Position numbers and translations under genes: made by a program
The notes under the pieces: generated by a model
What the model saw: the letters and a program-made list of their open reading frames with translations, nothing else
Database searches by the model: none
What the model was told of the DNA's origin: nothing
Part shown: in pieces, positions 1 through 12,288 of the stretch
Layout: every line of letters starts with the position of its first letter
How positions within the stretch are numbered: the stretch's first letter is position 1
Source of the DNA: Escallonia rubra
Taxonomy: Eukaryota > Streptophyta > Magnoliopsida > Escalloniales > Escalloniaceae
Direction: 5' to 3'
Assembly (NCBI GenBank): GCA_033065855.1
Contig: JAVXUO010002979.1
Location: forward strand, 1 to 64,000
DNA: 64,000 nt

Positions 1-27
1 CGGAGGGGCAAAAAGGTAAAAAAGTCC

Positions 28-145
28 GTCCGCGATATAGTGTCGCGGACGACTGACAGTATTCGAAAAAGGCGCGATCTGGGCGGTCCATCTTTCAGGA
101 TGGACGGCCAGATCGCGCTGGCAAAATGTCCTATTTTGCCAGCGC
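28..145. repeat. three adjacent perfect or near-perfect hairpins
   Basis: Three inverted repeats follow one another. Bases 28-35 pair with 43-50. Bases 72-82 plus 85-92 pair with 99-105 plus 108-118. Bases 115-127 pair with 133-145. The stretch is GC-rich compared with what follows and is succeeded by a (TA)11 run at 165-186. Such stacked hairpins are common near the ends of plant DNA transposons, so this may be the edge of an element that continues to the left. No partner end is visible. Confidence 0.6.
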
Positions 146-164
146 GGTCAAGGGATCAGCTCCC

Positions 165-186
165 TATATATATATATATATATATA
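165..186. repeat. (TA)n microsatellite
   Basis: Eleven TA units directly follow the hairpin cluster. Other simple repeats in the window are (TG)12 at 16375-16398, (CT)13 at 47406-47431, (GT)n at 53540-53560, and a (GT)n/poly-G pair at 62616-62651. Confidence 0.9.
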
Positions 187-2720
187 AGAATATGGAAAGT
201 AAGCACCTCCTTGTCAACATAATGAGTGTCATGCTACTTTAATCCGGGTCGAAGAATGAGAAATATAGCACATATCTAAGGAATATGCATAAGGTTGTCT
301 TAGACAAACTAAAAAGAAATTATAGTTACCACTGGTGGAATAGAAAGAAAAAAAAAGAGCCAATTTGACTAAAAGAGGGAAAAAGCATGAAAACACTGCT
401 TGAAGTTGACAGAAAAAAGTTGATTCAAATCTAGTCACATGAAAGGCAGTAAAAACAAACAAAATCTGGACATAGACTTAAACATAAACAATACCTGATT
501 ATAGTAACTACATCACTGATCTTAAACAAAGCGGTTTTGGCAAGGAAACATTATGAGTAGAAACTTTTAGCAAGAAAATAGAGGTCGCGAGGGGTATATG
601 AGATGGCTAAGTGGCCCAACTCTTGTAACAAGACCAATGTTCCTATCTTGGCTTCACCAGGTCTCATTATTTTGTTTTTTACCGAACCCGAAAAAAGTAT
701 GTATAACTTAGAAAACCCTCCATAGACAATAAATTTTGGCACCCCTCGTAGACTCAATATATAGGCCAGGTACATCAAGAGTATCAAACCTAATTATCGA
801 GTTAGCTTTGTAGTTATCTATGAGGATGGAGAACAAGGGCAGGGGTTTAGATAGTTTGTGAACTTCGAAAAAAATATCTCACCAGGGAAAAAAAGAGGAG
901 TAAGAAGAAGAAAACCATGGTGCATTTGATTGCATAAGAATTGCCTCATTATAGAGGACAAGGAGAATACGAACTACAATGTACAAAGTTGCAGGCTCAA
1001 TAAAGAATAAGATTTACCTAGCATAAAAGTGATATAAGCTGATCACTTGATTTAAAGTGGTTTTGGCCCACTAAGTTACATCCAGTGAAATAGAAATTGG
1101 GGTAGAAGTGCTATATTATGCTTAGTGGAAGATAGATATGAACGGATTTTAGAAGAATGGCAGATTCGTGGACTGAGTTGACACGAAGAGATAAGAATGA
1201 TCTGTAACCCGATACATGTTTACTTAAAACTGAGTCATCTTGACAATCAATAAACTTCCTTACAGGTATAATAAAATGCGAACATGAATCGAGATAGAAA
1301 ATACCACGCTCAACAACACTAAAGGCTTATCCAATTCTGAAAAGGCAATAACAGCCAGAGTACCTTATTCTAAACCAAAGAAATATGTAAACTTGCATCT
1401 TTGATTCACAAGCCACCAGCAAAATTCATGATGGTTTGAAGACACAGTTCATCCTAAGGGGCATTGGACATCAAGGACTATTATGTCTTGGTTAGTGACG
1501 CTAAGTTAACCTACTAATATCTAAATTCACGTAAATATGATTCCTTAGCTTTTTATCATCAGCTTCTACGGCTACAAACGCGGCAAATCATCTCTTTCCC
1601 CTCTTTACTCTACTTTAGTCTACTGGTGCCTAAAGCACTCGCCCATGGAGATAGAGACTAATCTCTTCTCCCATATGTCATTGACCTAGACTCTCAGTCT
1701 CACTCAAATTCCAATCTCATGGTCCTAGTCCAGATACATATTCTTTTCTTTCATTAAGTAAGATTTATAGTGAAGCAAAAATGCTAATAAAGGGGAACAC
1801 GCGGACACAACAATTAATACCAATAGATTGTCAACACTTAAAGCATTAAGCTAAAGCATCCAAAAAGTTTCAACAAAGAGCAGGAGACGCCATTCCTAGC
1901 GGCTGGCATCCAAGAAAATAGAAACTTGAAGAAAAATTGCTTCACATCCAATTGGGAATAGACAGCCCATTGAAATGGCACGATTACACTCTTTACTAAG
2001 ACACCATCAGAGACGTAGAGGAGCCGCTCTCTAGCTGTGACACGAAGGCTTGTAAATAGACCCATGTGCCCGAAAATTCAGCAAAGAAAGAACATATTAG
2101 GGCATTGCTCAAGACAACCCAATCACAGAGAAAGGACAGGACCACAACCCTTTGGCAAACGAATTATTGGTCTAACTTGCATCACTCATGCCACAGAATA
2201 TGTAGCCCCTCTAAACCACATTCTCAATTTCGCACGAGAATCAATCTACCAAACACTGATCACCATCCACATTTTTACCAACTTATTGTCAATTCACATG
2301 ATCTAATAACGGCTCACACCAAAATTGCATGATGCATGTATCACATAAATCGTTCTAACGGTGTACATTATATTCATAATTACCTTAATGTTCGCGTTGA
2401 TAAACCATAACCATATTGTATATGTAACCAGCAGAACAAAGTACACCGTAATTTAATTGTCAAAACATGTCAAAGTTTCAAAAACGAAGTACGCATAAAA
2501 GCAGTAAACCCGTAAAAAGAACAATGAGAATGGAACTACAAAGGTCGAGAGCATACATAAAAGGAAACTTACCCTTTGTGGTTAATCAGAGAAAACATTG
2601 CAAATGGGTATGTGTCTCCCGATAATTGTTGCACGGCAGAGATAAGAAACATGAAATTATGAACATTAATAAAGGGCCGAGATTCACATCTACCAAATTA
2701 TGACAAATGACCACGTATAA
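187..2720. other. AT-rich region without a recognisable gene
   Basis: Reading frames in all six phases are short, and none resembles a known family. The region could hold introns or untranslated sequence of a minus-strand gene whose possible first exon is at 3070-3236, but I cannot identify any further exon with confidence. Confidence 0.5.
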
Positions 2721-3015
2721 ATTGATGCAACAGAAAGACAAATGAATCAACAAGGGCAAAATTCAATGCATATGCATATGACGGGCACTGTTGAATTATG
2801 ACATGTACAATGTAAATCCAACTTGAAAGGCGTTAATCCACAATAATTGAATAGAATTTGGTGAGGTTTGAAATGCATGGCAGATTAATTGATGCAATAG
2901 AAAGATGAATCAACAAGGGCACAAACTCAATGCATTTACGTATGAAGGACACCACTAAACAATGTATCGGTGTAAGTCCAATTTCGAAAGACGCTAATCC
3001 ACACTAATGTTAATA
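2721..3015. repeat. diverged direct repeat, period about 167 bp
   Basis: Two diverged copies start with the same ATTGATGCAA at 2721 and 2888. They share a 'gaatcaacaagggca' core, an 'aatgcat' block and a 'taatccaca' end. Several small indels separate them, so the duplication is old. It lies just downstream (minus strand) of the candidate exon at 3070-3236. Confidence 0.6.
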
Positions 3016-3069
3016 GCATGCAGGTGATGGTTGATGTGCGTTGCATGGGTTATTTTAGAGATATAGTAC

Positions 3070-3236
3070 CAGGTAGTTGGGGACGGAGACCGAGACTGAG
3101 ATTGCGAAGGATGACGATTAAAGACGGAGAAATGAAGACAACGAACCTGGAAGCGGCGGTCTGAAACTTGAAGAAAGGGGCATGTATTCATCGATGTCAT
3201 TGCGTGAGTGAAAAACCTTGAGCATTTCAAAAGCAT
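3070..3236 (-). CDS. candidate 5' coding exon of an unidentified gene
   Basis: On the minus strand an ATG at 3236 opens a frame rich in Arg, Ser, His and Phe with few acidic residues, which is the composition of a mitochondrial or plastid targeting peptide. The frame stays open past a good splice donor (CTACCTG|GTACTA), which would end the exon at 3070. Upstream on the minus strand is GC-richer sequence that could be a promoter or 5' leader. I do not recognise the protein and found no convincing second exon, so this may be a chance frame. A transcript spanning the donor would settle it. Confidence 0.22.
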
Positions 3237-4397
3237 GGCAGCGGTTAGTGCGTGCTCTCCCGTTGTTTGGAAGATCGCAAAAGGAGACCGGGCTTTTTTT
3301 TGTTTGTTATTTTAGGTAAGTAAAGATGAAGAGGTGGCTAGAGTAAGAAGAGAAGCAGCAGTTAATCGTGGCGCCATTTGGAGGTGGCGTGAGAGGGTGG
3401 ATGCGTTGATATGGAACATTTCAAAGGGTATTTTGGTACTAAAAAATGTGTAGAAACATGACCAACACATTACACTATAGAGAGATAAACAGTCTACAGT
3501 TTACTCTAAAATTGTTTTGATAGTATACTCTAAACATTTTCTTTTGTGTTTACGTTGCCTTTGTGTTCTATTAATTTGGTCGAGCATTAAGGTGTCAGCC
3601 TTAGAGAAGACACTGTCAAAGGAACAATTTAGGATAGGGCGGATTTCCAGGACTGAGGAGAGATGCCAAAGGTTAGTAGGAGTATTTATTCTGGCTGTTT
3701 AGAAGAAGAATCAGGCCTGGGAGATAATCATTGGGGCATTCTTCGTGACTTAAATATGACGAATGAAAGAAACTGAATTGAACTGATGCCGCCCGCCAAT
3801 GAACTGACTGCTTACAATCCGTTCATGTCATTTAGATTAAGTATAGAACAAATTTCGGGCAACGATCAAATTGCAGGCTCATCATTGAATGCTAGCAGTT
3901 TTCCTATTAACCGAAACAAGTAAAAGGCCAAGATTTTCATCAGAGTTGAACACTGATCCCTAGCCTCACAAACTTAGGTTATATCCATCACAAGAATCAA
4001 CAACAGTTGATCATTCATCTTACTGAGTAAACTTATGCTGGACTGAAGCACAACAGTCTATGCACTTATGAATTGACTCTTTTACTTATCCATTAGATCT
4101 TTTGCACCACTCTCAAACTATTAATCAACTGCAATACTTACAACAGGTTTTCAGCACGATCTTATGCCGTAGTTTCAAAGTTATCTAGAAGATTTTGACT
4201 TTAGTTTCAAAGCAGTCTAGAAGATTGTGACTAATAAGCAAGTCTTGAATCTTGACACAATATATTGTTATGAAAGGCATATAGTCATCAGAAATACATT
4301 AACATTTCGCTGCAAATCATAATGCTACTCCTTGCTCTCATATTTTGGGGTTTCATTATAAGTTTCTACAGCTGAATCTGTTGGGGATCTTGAAATA
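3237..4397. other. intergenic, nothing recognised
   Basis: Low-complexity AT-rich sequence between the candidate exon and the 3' end of the kinase pseudogene. The one plus-strand frame (3517-3702) has no family resemblance. The part next to 4398 probably corresponds to the old 3' UTR of the pseudogene. Confidence 0.5.
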
Positions 4398-6085
4398 TTA
4401 CTTCTTCCTTTGGTTGGAGAATCTGCTGGTGATCCCAAGGGAGAAGACCAAAAAAGGCTTGGGAGGAACTTGTAAGGACTCTAAGCTCCCTTCTAGCATA
4501 TCCACCACCCTGTTCATCGATGGCCGACTAGCGGGATTAGTTTGAATGCACCATAAACTCGCTATTATCATCTTTCTCACAATCCCCTTTTCCTCTTCAT
4601 TCGTAATGCCATGAAAGCCAATTTCTTCATCCAGTTCAACCCTTTTATATATCCAGTGTGGGAACTATATTTCACTTGGATGATTAGCACCAACCAAAAC
4701 ATTCTTTCTGCCTCCAACCATTTCAAGAACCATCATTCCGTAGCTGTAAACATCTGACTTAGGAGATACGTTCCCAAAGTTCCTAGAAAATAATTCTGGA
4801 GCAATGTACCCTAGTGTCCCTCTCATACCCTTCATTGACACGACACTATCTTTTGCTGGACATAATTTAGCAAGGCCAAAATCGGATATCTTTGGACATA
4901 AGTCTGTCTAAGAGAATGTTATGAGGCTTTATGTCAAAATGCAAAATACGCATGTTACAACCTCGGTGTAAATACTCTAGTCCACGAGCAATGCCTATTG
5001 CGATTTGGTACAATTTTTCCCACCCTAGACTATGGTCTATCAAGGAGCTCCCTTCATATATGAACTTTTCGAGGGATCCATTAGGCATGAACTCATAGAG
5101 GAGAGATCTTTTGCCACCTTCGAAACAAAAACCCAACAGCGTCACAATGTTGACATGGGAAGTCCTAGTAATGCTCGCAACTTCATTGATGAATTCTTCA
5201 TCGCTGCCTTTTGATTCAGTTAAAACCTTCACTGCTACAAGACTGTCATTTAATAACTTTCCTTTGTATACACAACCATAACCCCCTTGGCCAATGTTAA
5301 ATTTGAACGAGTTGGTCATCTTTTTCACATCTGAGTAAGAGTACCTTTTCGGAGCAATGGACCCATAGTTCTTTAGAAAGGTTTCAACATTCTGATAGTT
5401 CTCTGTGGCACTTAACACAATCATCCGAAACATGGACTTCAACAGAAAAATGAGCAGTTAAAATTGAAAACAACTCAGTAGCGTTTGTGCTATTTGAAAT
5501 CATGTTAGGCAGTAATACTGGCAACTGAATAAACGAGCAGTTGGGTGGAAGATTATCAGGACTGGAACGATGATAATCTGGATATCTGTAGTATAAACTA
5601 TGCTCTTTGCAACTTTTATAGCTGTAATAACCACCCTGGTCATGGAAGTACTTATCTGGCCCTAGAGAGAGATTAGGACGATTACTACATTTAAACAAGG
5701 TGAGGTTAGCGGAGATTATAAAAGATAAGGAGGGAGAGTTCGGAAGAGCATAAGCATCGAAAGAATCACAACTTTGGTTTGCTAGGTGATTTTGAAGCAA
5801 CTGGTCACCAATGAGGATGGTACCAGGCTGCAAGGTGCCTTCTAGATTATACCATTGACCTTGCTCTCCAAGTTGTACTTTTGGAACCTGCTCGTTGCAA
5901 TTCAACTTGCACAATCCGCATCGCGTACTCGTGGTGTTGTAGAAAGGGAAGTTGAATGAGCCTAAGTCCTTGCAGTCAAAAGACAGAGGACAGATGGGTT
6001 GGATACCGTTTGCTTCTTCAGCTGACTGATGAAGCATAAGGTAAAAAAGAATGATGATGATCAAAAGGAATGAGTTCCCAGCCAT
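4398..6085 (-). pseudogene. LRK10-like receptor kinase, ectodomain fused directly to kinase
   Basis: The 5' part (6085-5408) encodes a signal peptide (MAGNSFLLIIIILFYLMLHQ) and a GUB_WAK-type ectodomain with the expected cysteines, ending at VSDDCVKC. The sequence then passes straight into the kinase juxtamembrane region, so the rest of the ectodomain, the intron and the membrane helix are missing, and the junction is out of frame. The kinase part keeps a glycine loop (GQGGYG), VAVK, the non-RD catalytic loop HFDIKPHN, an APE motif and the C-lobe. Further lesions are a frameshift near 4901-4908, just after the catalytic loop, and an in-frame TAG at 4675-4677. No functional receptor can result. 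The ectodomain is nearly identical to the fragment at 32933-33607. Confidence is high that this is a broken LRK10-like gene. Whether the transcript has any role is unknown. Confidence 0.9.
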
Positions 6086-6930
6086 TTTCCTAATAAGTAA
6101 GGACATGATGAAGCCAAGTAAATGCTCCGAAGAAGAATGACAAGTTCACCATCGGCTAGGTACCTCATGGTGCTAAGCCATTAACTGAAAGGTGGAAGTT
6201 TTAACGTAAGTGAATATAATTATGAAGAACGAGTCAGTCAACCTTGACTTCAGATTTCGAAGAGCAAGTCAAGCAAGGATTAGAAAATTCTCTTTGAAAT
6301 CTTGGATATGGTTAGTTGACCGATGAAAATGGCATGTCATTAAGCGATAGCCACGACCAGTCCTTGCTTTAGCTTTCATCGTTTCAACTTTGACGGCCAT
6401 TAAGTGGTAGAACTTTTCTCCTTGTTCAACTTCGGGGGCTACTTGGAGAAGTCAATGCCCAATAGGAAAACAAACAACAATCTAATGCCATCCATGGACA
6501 AAGAAAGCAGGAACAATTGTGAGCATCCAGATCTATTCAGTACCACTGTCTACAATTGCATTCCCAAGCTTATATTCCCAATAGGCTCAAAGCTTCCAGA
6601 CTTGCTTGGCTCTATTTGGCAGCTTTCCTCAGCGGATAGAAGCATCTCTATAGATACTCTTTGTGCTCTAGAAAAGATGAATTATAACACCAATCGGAAG
6701 ATGCACTTTGGAAGAAAAAGAGTGCTTCAAGCATTGATCTCACAAATAAATGTTCTATTGTATTCTGACATTCCTTTTCATGAAATCCTGGTTAACAAGA
6801 AAATAAACACCAGATTACAGCTCTCTCAAGACTGGTCTTACACTTTTTGTTCTAAATTAAAGACTTGGTGAAAATATATCTCTGTAAAGAGATCTTATAG
6901 CATAAGATATAATGTACTTGCGATTGCACT
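6086..6930. other. intergenic spacer, duplicated at 33608-34508
   Basis: This spacer separates the pseudogene start from the kinase 3' end of the next gene. It aligns along its length with 33608-34508, with small indels, and is part of the ~5 kb duplicated segment. A plus-strand frame (6404-6871) is open here but is truncated and shifted in the other copy, so I do not treat it as a gene. Part of it is presumably the 3' UTR of the gene at 6931-10335. Confidence 0.7.
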
Positions 6931-9900
6931 TCAAGACATGGATACAGATTGAAAACTGCTTGTTTCAATGGTGCATGCACTTGAAGAATCTGCTGGAGAT
7001 TCCGGGGGGTAAACCAAGAAAGGCCTTGGTGGGATTTGCAAGGACTCCAGGCTCCCTTCTAACATATCCAGCGCATTTCTTATTGATGGCCTCTTTGTTG
7101 GATCACTCTGTATGCACCACAATCCAACAATTACCATCTTTAATGCATTTTCCTTTTCCTCTTCGTTCATGATACCAGGAAACTGAATTTCCTCCTCTAT
7201 TTCAAGGCGATTGTATATCCACTCAGGAAAATATTTCTTGCTAGCATGATCGACTTCTTCATCAGAATTCTTTCTCCCTCCCACCATTTCTAACAGAATC
7301 ATTCCGTAGCCGTAGACATCTGATTTGTGAGATACCCCTCCAAATATTCTAGAAAATACTTCCGGAGCAATATATCCAACCGTCCCTCTCATACCCAACA
7401 TTGATACGACACTTTCTTTCCCATAACATAGTTTAGCGAGCCCAAAGTCGACGATCTTGGGACAGAAGTCTTCACTTAGAAGAATGTTATGAGGCTTTAT
7501 GTCAAAGTGCAAAATCCGAGTGTTGCACCAACGATGCAAGTACTCTAGTCCTCGAGCAATGCCAAGTGAGATTTCGTACAATGTTTTCCACCCTAATTTA
7601 CGTTCTGTTGATGATTTTTCATTGTATATGAACTTATCCAAAGAGCCATTAGGCATGAACTCATAGATGAGAGCTTTCTTAGAACCGTCAGAACAGAAAC
7701 CCAGGAGAGTGACGATGTTAACATGGTTAGTCCTACCAATGCTAGCAACCTCGTTGGCAAATTCTTCTCCACCATCTTTCGGTCTATTCAATATCTTTAC
7801 TGCAACTGGACGGCCATCATGCAACTGTCCTCTGAATACACCCCCATATCCTCCTTGACCTAGCTTATCTTTGAATGAGTGGGTCATTTTCTTAATATCA
7901 GAGTATCTGTATCTTTTCAGAGCAAGAGGCCTACAGTACTTTTGTATGGACTCGATGTCTTCAATGTCTCTTCTTTTGTTTAACCAATTGATCATGGTTA
8001 CCCATAATGTTGGCAGTAAAAGGGCTTTCTTGATAAGAAACGTCTTTATACGAAGGCTTAGCAAACGATAAGAGAATCTTTTCCAGGCGCAGTAGAGTAA
8101 AACCACTGTAATTACCAGTCCAGTCAGTATTGTTCCTGCAGTAAATGCAATGAGTTGACAGAGCCAAATCAGTTCGCATATTTAACGGGCCTAATATTTT
8201 GGTCGGCAGTTCTATGAATTACAAAGTAAGGAGATCACGGAATTGCATGTATCACGCGAAAGCAAGAGAATCCGCCCTTCAAAGGCAGACAACAGCAGTA
8301 CTGCAGGCTAATGAAACACAGGCATGACCTGAATCACAACTTTCAAGGCTAACATGCACTTGCTGAAGAAGCCTTAGCCCTAAATGTTGCGCTGAGAATG
8401 AATAATTGCTTTGTACATAGCCATGTTGGCCGTTGTAGAAGATTGGCCTAGATCATAGCCTAAAACTCTAAAAGGCCATGTTGAGATGTAATGTGTCGTC
8501 ATTTCTTTGTGTTAGGTATTTTTGTTAATTATGGTTGTCTTTGTGTAATTAGTGACTTGAGTTAGTGTGTGTCATGCATGTAGGCCACTTGTTAGCTTAC
8601 TACTAGTGCAAAGTGAGGCTTTAGCATGTGTGGACTGCTCAAATCAGAGTGTGAATGCGCAAGAATTAGAGCTGTGTTCTAGAAAAAAAAACTCAGTTTC
8701 CTTCCCCTGTTTTGCCCCAGTAGTCTGCTGAAATGCAGATCTGTTTTGCCTCTATAATGTCACTTGCTCGAGTGTTATCAAGCTGAAATTAGCTCTAGAA
8801 CAAGCGAACAGGCCATATATGCTGCTAATGTTTCAGCATCTCCTGAAGTGTGACATTTGACAAGTACACTCATCAAAAAATCATATTCCTCTGGCACTGA
8901 AGGAGATGCCATAAGTCAGAGAAAAAGACATGCCATAAGAGGAGAAGTCTATATGAATTGTTCTTTGTTGTTTGCTTAGGCTGCTCTTTCCATCATGCAA
9001 TTTTGCTTATATAACACTCTCATTCTTTCAAAACACTGGCATGTTTGGGAACTGTTCCTTTAGCTCAGATGTGTCTCTCATGAAAACTCACCGATTCCGT
9101 TATTCTTTACCACATTGATTGAAGAGAAGTTTTACCGAACAAGATTTAGTGATTAGATCGTTACCATCCATTCCCTATTGAGATGTTAGCAGCTAACTTT
9201 AAACAATCTTACAAAATTTCATACTAGAGAAGTGGGAGGCCATCATGCGCGCCTATCATTCTTCTTCATCTCAAAAGATAATCCAATAGTATTTTCTCCT
9301 CACTTACTTTGGTTTGGTTCCCGACAAAGCGTTAATTAGAAATACATTTAAGTGCAAAACCTCTTGCAAACAAAAAATGAGCAAAGAGATGTAGTACCAG
9401 GTATTAGGAGGAGTCTCAATTTCTTTTTTCCTTTCACTGCATCAGAGGAGGCATAAGAACCAAGCAAATTTCATAAATTCGACAATCAATGTAGGACCAG
9501 AGTTTGTATGCATGGAAAATACTAGTTTGGATGGGGGACATTGGCCATTACCTTCTGCGGCATATAAACATGACTCATAACGGTCCTCTGGACATTGGCC
9601 TCCATTAAAGCTACACAATAGACACGCGTCCGATACCCAGAATCTAAGGGAGAATTCGGCAGTTAACATGCTAAACAAATCAGGCACACGTGTGCCATTT
9701 AAAGGTATGTCAGGCAGTACCGGCAGCCCTTCAATAGCGTGACAATAGTCTGGATGTATCGTGGACCTGGTGTATCGAAAGGCGCCATGTTCCCTCGAGG
9801 TTTTATTTACCAGAGGCGGAGGGGAGGGATCTTCGTAGTATATATTTTTGTCCTTGCAATTTTTGTAACTGGAATAATTACCCGATTGCCTACTAAAATG

Positions 9901-10335
9901 ATCATCTGCTCGTCGAGTAAGTTCTGGACTGTTTGGGCACGTGAACAAGGTGATGCTGGAGAGGACTGTAAATGAAATGGAGTAAGTGGGGGGATAATCG
10001 TAACCCGGAAAATTGCAGCTTCGGCTATTCAGGTGATCCTGAAACACTTGATCACGAATTACGATGGTGTAATCAGGCTGCGAAATGCGTACAACATCGT
10101 ACCATTGGTCCTTGCCTTTGAACTGGATTTTTGGTACTGGTCCGTTGCAGTTTAACTTGCACAACCCGCACAGCGGATCATTGGTGTTGTGGAAAGGGAA
10201 GGTGAGAGATCCGAGGCCGTTGCAGTAGAAAGACGGTGGACATACAGTTTTGGATTGCTTCCACCCTTGAACTGAAGGAAGAAACACAAGGTGAAGCATC
10301 ATGTACATGATCAAAAGAAGAGAGATTTTAGCCAT
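6931..10335 (-). CDS. LRK10-like receptor-like Ser/Thr kinase (intact, two exons)
   Basis: Model: exon 1 10335-9552, intron 9551-8136 (GT-AG, 1416 bp), exon 2 8135-6931, joined in phase 1 to give 662 residues. The start is the ATG followed by a hydrophobic signal peptide (MAKISLLLIMYMMLHLVFLP); an upstream frame extension lacks such a signal. Residues ~25-261 form a cysteine-rich, N-glycosylation-rich ectodomain of the GUB_WAK type (CGLCKLNCNG; C-terminal C-x2-C-x5-C). Residues ~263-280 are the only membrane helix. The kinase has a glycine loop at 354-359, Lys375 in VAVK, catalytic Asp473 in HFDIKPHN (Phe before Asp, so non-RD), DFG at 491-493 and APE at 518-520. Family knowledge: LRK10-like kinases sit at the plasma membrane, and several are linked to rust or other pathogen responses; the ligand is unknown. 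A near-twin lies at 34509-37870. The upstream region lacks about 810 bp present in the twin. Its role in immunity here is inferred. Confidence 0.9.
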
Positions 10336-10408
10336 TCTTACTGAATACACTTGACAAGTATTTGCAAACTTTACTACCACCACACTATCAAGTAAACTTG
10401 ACAACTTG

Positions 10409-10585
10409 CGCTTGGTTCACATTCACACATTTCAAAGGCGGGGGGGACGGGGCGGTTCACTCTCAGCTTCCTAGCAGCAGTTGACACCTTTAAGTCAATA
10501 CATGGCTATAATAATGGTTCTGGTGGGTCTCTGATGGCTGCTGATTGCCAGCTACCACATTGGCTCTCGGTGACCGTATGGTCTC
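10409..10585 (-). promoter_or_regulatory. conserved upstream block of the LRK10-like family, copy 1
   Basis: This block contains GCTTCCTAGCAGCAGTTGAC, a stretch around 'aagtcaatacatgg', and the TGATGGCTGCTGATTG segment. It recurs at 38747-38917 in the same orientation, and inverted at 24893-25085, 52369-52560 and 56968-57170. Here it lies only about 75 bp upstream of the ATG, because the intervening ~810 bp seen upstream of the gene at 34509-37870 is missing. TTGAC/GTCAA cores typical of W-boxes are visible, but their function is inferred. It is a promoter remnant or a shared upstream repeat. Confidence 0.6.
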
Positions 10586-11175
10586 TTTTTCCTTTCATAG
10601 TAAATCCAAACCTATTATACTATTAGCAAAAATAACGTGATTTGTACGTAAAGTAATAATTCAAAATAAAAAGATTGTATATCTTAGTAAATAATACAAT
10701 TAAACTTAATTAGTACGATTATTTTAATTAATTTACAATAAGTAAATTAATTACGAGCTGCTAAAAAAAGATTCGAAGCATGGAAAGTTCATTGAAGAAA
10801 CATGATTTTACTTTCAAATGTGAATTGCTAATGTTAATTACCACCAACATTTGTCACTATTTATCGTACTTGTTTATTTTGTCACATCAAGTTACTATTA
10901 AAGAGAATTCTGACCGTACACGTTATATGTTATTACCCAAAGTATAATGATTTATTGTAATCAATTTCAAACATCTTCCACATGCATTCAATTTTCACCA
11001 AACTTTACAAGTATGACATTGCAGTAACAAAAATAAAGAAAGTGTTCTAGAGACAATTTGATGCACATAAAATAAATGTAGTGTGAAGTGTATATATTGG
11101 AGCTCTCCAATTTCTTGTAATATATTTTTGTGGCACGTGTATAAGTTTAGGAAGTGAAACCGAGAAGAAATTTGA
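10586..11175. other. AT-rich intergenic sequence
   Basis: Family homology stops near 10585. The sequence up to the Helitron-like terminus is very AT-rich, with no credible reading frame. A TC at 10605 preceded by A is an alternative, weaker candidate for the 5' end of the Helitron that ends at 12288. Confidence 0.5.
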
Positions 11176-12288
11176 ATTATATATATATGAAAGCCGAAGC
11201 TGAGAGAATGTGCTCACGTCACCGCCTACGTGGACGTTCTCTCCTTCTGTCATGTGGATTAATTAAATTTTATATATGATCAAATTTTTTTTTTGATTTG
11301 ACTTTCTTTAATCAATACATATTTCATAGGCACCTCACTTATGTGCCCATACCAAAATATCTCTGTCATCATTTAATGGCCTTGGTCATTTAATTTCATA
11401 GGCACCTCTCTCTTTCTCGGTTTCACAAAAAGAAAGTTCTATTTGTTTTCACTTCCAATTAAACATTTTATTTATGTTATACCAGTTTTAATTTCAAAAT
11501 ATCACCTCCACTTCATAAATTTTAACTTTAAAATCACAAACTATTATCTCTTCATAATATGGTAAGAGTATTTCTCTCCGATGTTATCTCCATTTCTGTT
11601 TATAATTCAGAATTCCGGACAAAGCTTCCAGTGACATTCAAATTCTCACAACTATTAAGAAATGCACCACATCTTTCATACGCACGCGCACATGTTGATA
11701 TTGTTTATAATTAGAGTTCACGTAAAACTATTTTACCACATTGAACGTTAATCCTTATGTACATTGGTTCTTCTAAATTAGCATATCACGTGTAATGATT
11801 TCTTTGTTTAATACCTCAGAGTTTACAAGTTCAATCCATTCCCTTTGTGATTACGCGGACTACGCTGTTGAAGTCTAAGAACTTTTTTGTTTATAATCTT
11901 TAAAAGATTTGTGAAAATTGGTTCTATTCTAATCTTTTTATCTCTCGCTACTATGATCTTTTTATCTCTCATTATTTTCACCGGTCCCTTTTTCTCTTTT
12001 ATGCTTTTGGCACTTTAATACTTTATACATTTTTATATGCTTTGATAGGTTACATAATGTTCTAAGAGAACACCCATGTGATTGATGTATTAAAAGGAAA
12101 GAGATCTTTTGGGGAATGAAAAATTCTAACTCTTATGTATATTGACTATTTTATTTGAGTTTGCCTTTGAATTTGTTTATAGAACATGCCTCTGTCCCCC
12201 TTTCTCCATATTTGTCTTCTTAATTAGTATTATCCTAATTTATTGATTTGTCACTGCTCCCGTGTGCAACGCACGGGATCAAAACTAG
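11176..12288 (+). mobile_element. non-autonomous Helitron (3' end clear, 5' end approximate)
   Basis: The 3' end is typical: an imperfect GC-rich hairpin CCCGTGTGCAACGCACGGG at 12259-12277, then CTAG at 12285-12288 followed by T. The proposed 5' end is a TATATATATGAAAGCCGAAGC stretch near 11176, which resembles the 5' terminus of the better preserved Helitron at 39436-43424 (TATATATATAAAAAGCTGAAGC followed by an ACGTGG-type motif). The canonical TC start is not preserved. No Rep/helicase coding sequence is present, so transposition would depend on proteins from elsewhere. Confidence 0.6.

Noticed and set aside
6404..6871. Plus-strand 155-codon open frame next to the receptor kinase
   Set aside because: The duplicated copy at 34072-34323 breaks the frame, there is no family resemblance, and it lies in the 3' flank of the receptor on the other strand.
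9739..9975. Plus-strand frame inside the receptor ectodomain exon
   Set aside because: Antisense shadow of the well-supported minus-strand coding sequence.
10605..12288. Longer Helitron model starting at the TC at 10605
   Set aside because: The 5' sequence there does not resemble the 5' end of the better preserved Helitron, whereas that near 11176 does. Kept only as an alternative.
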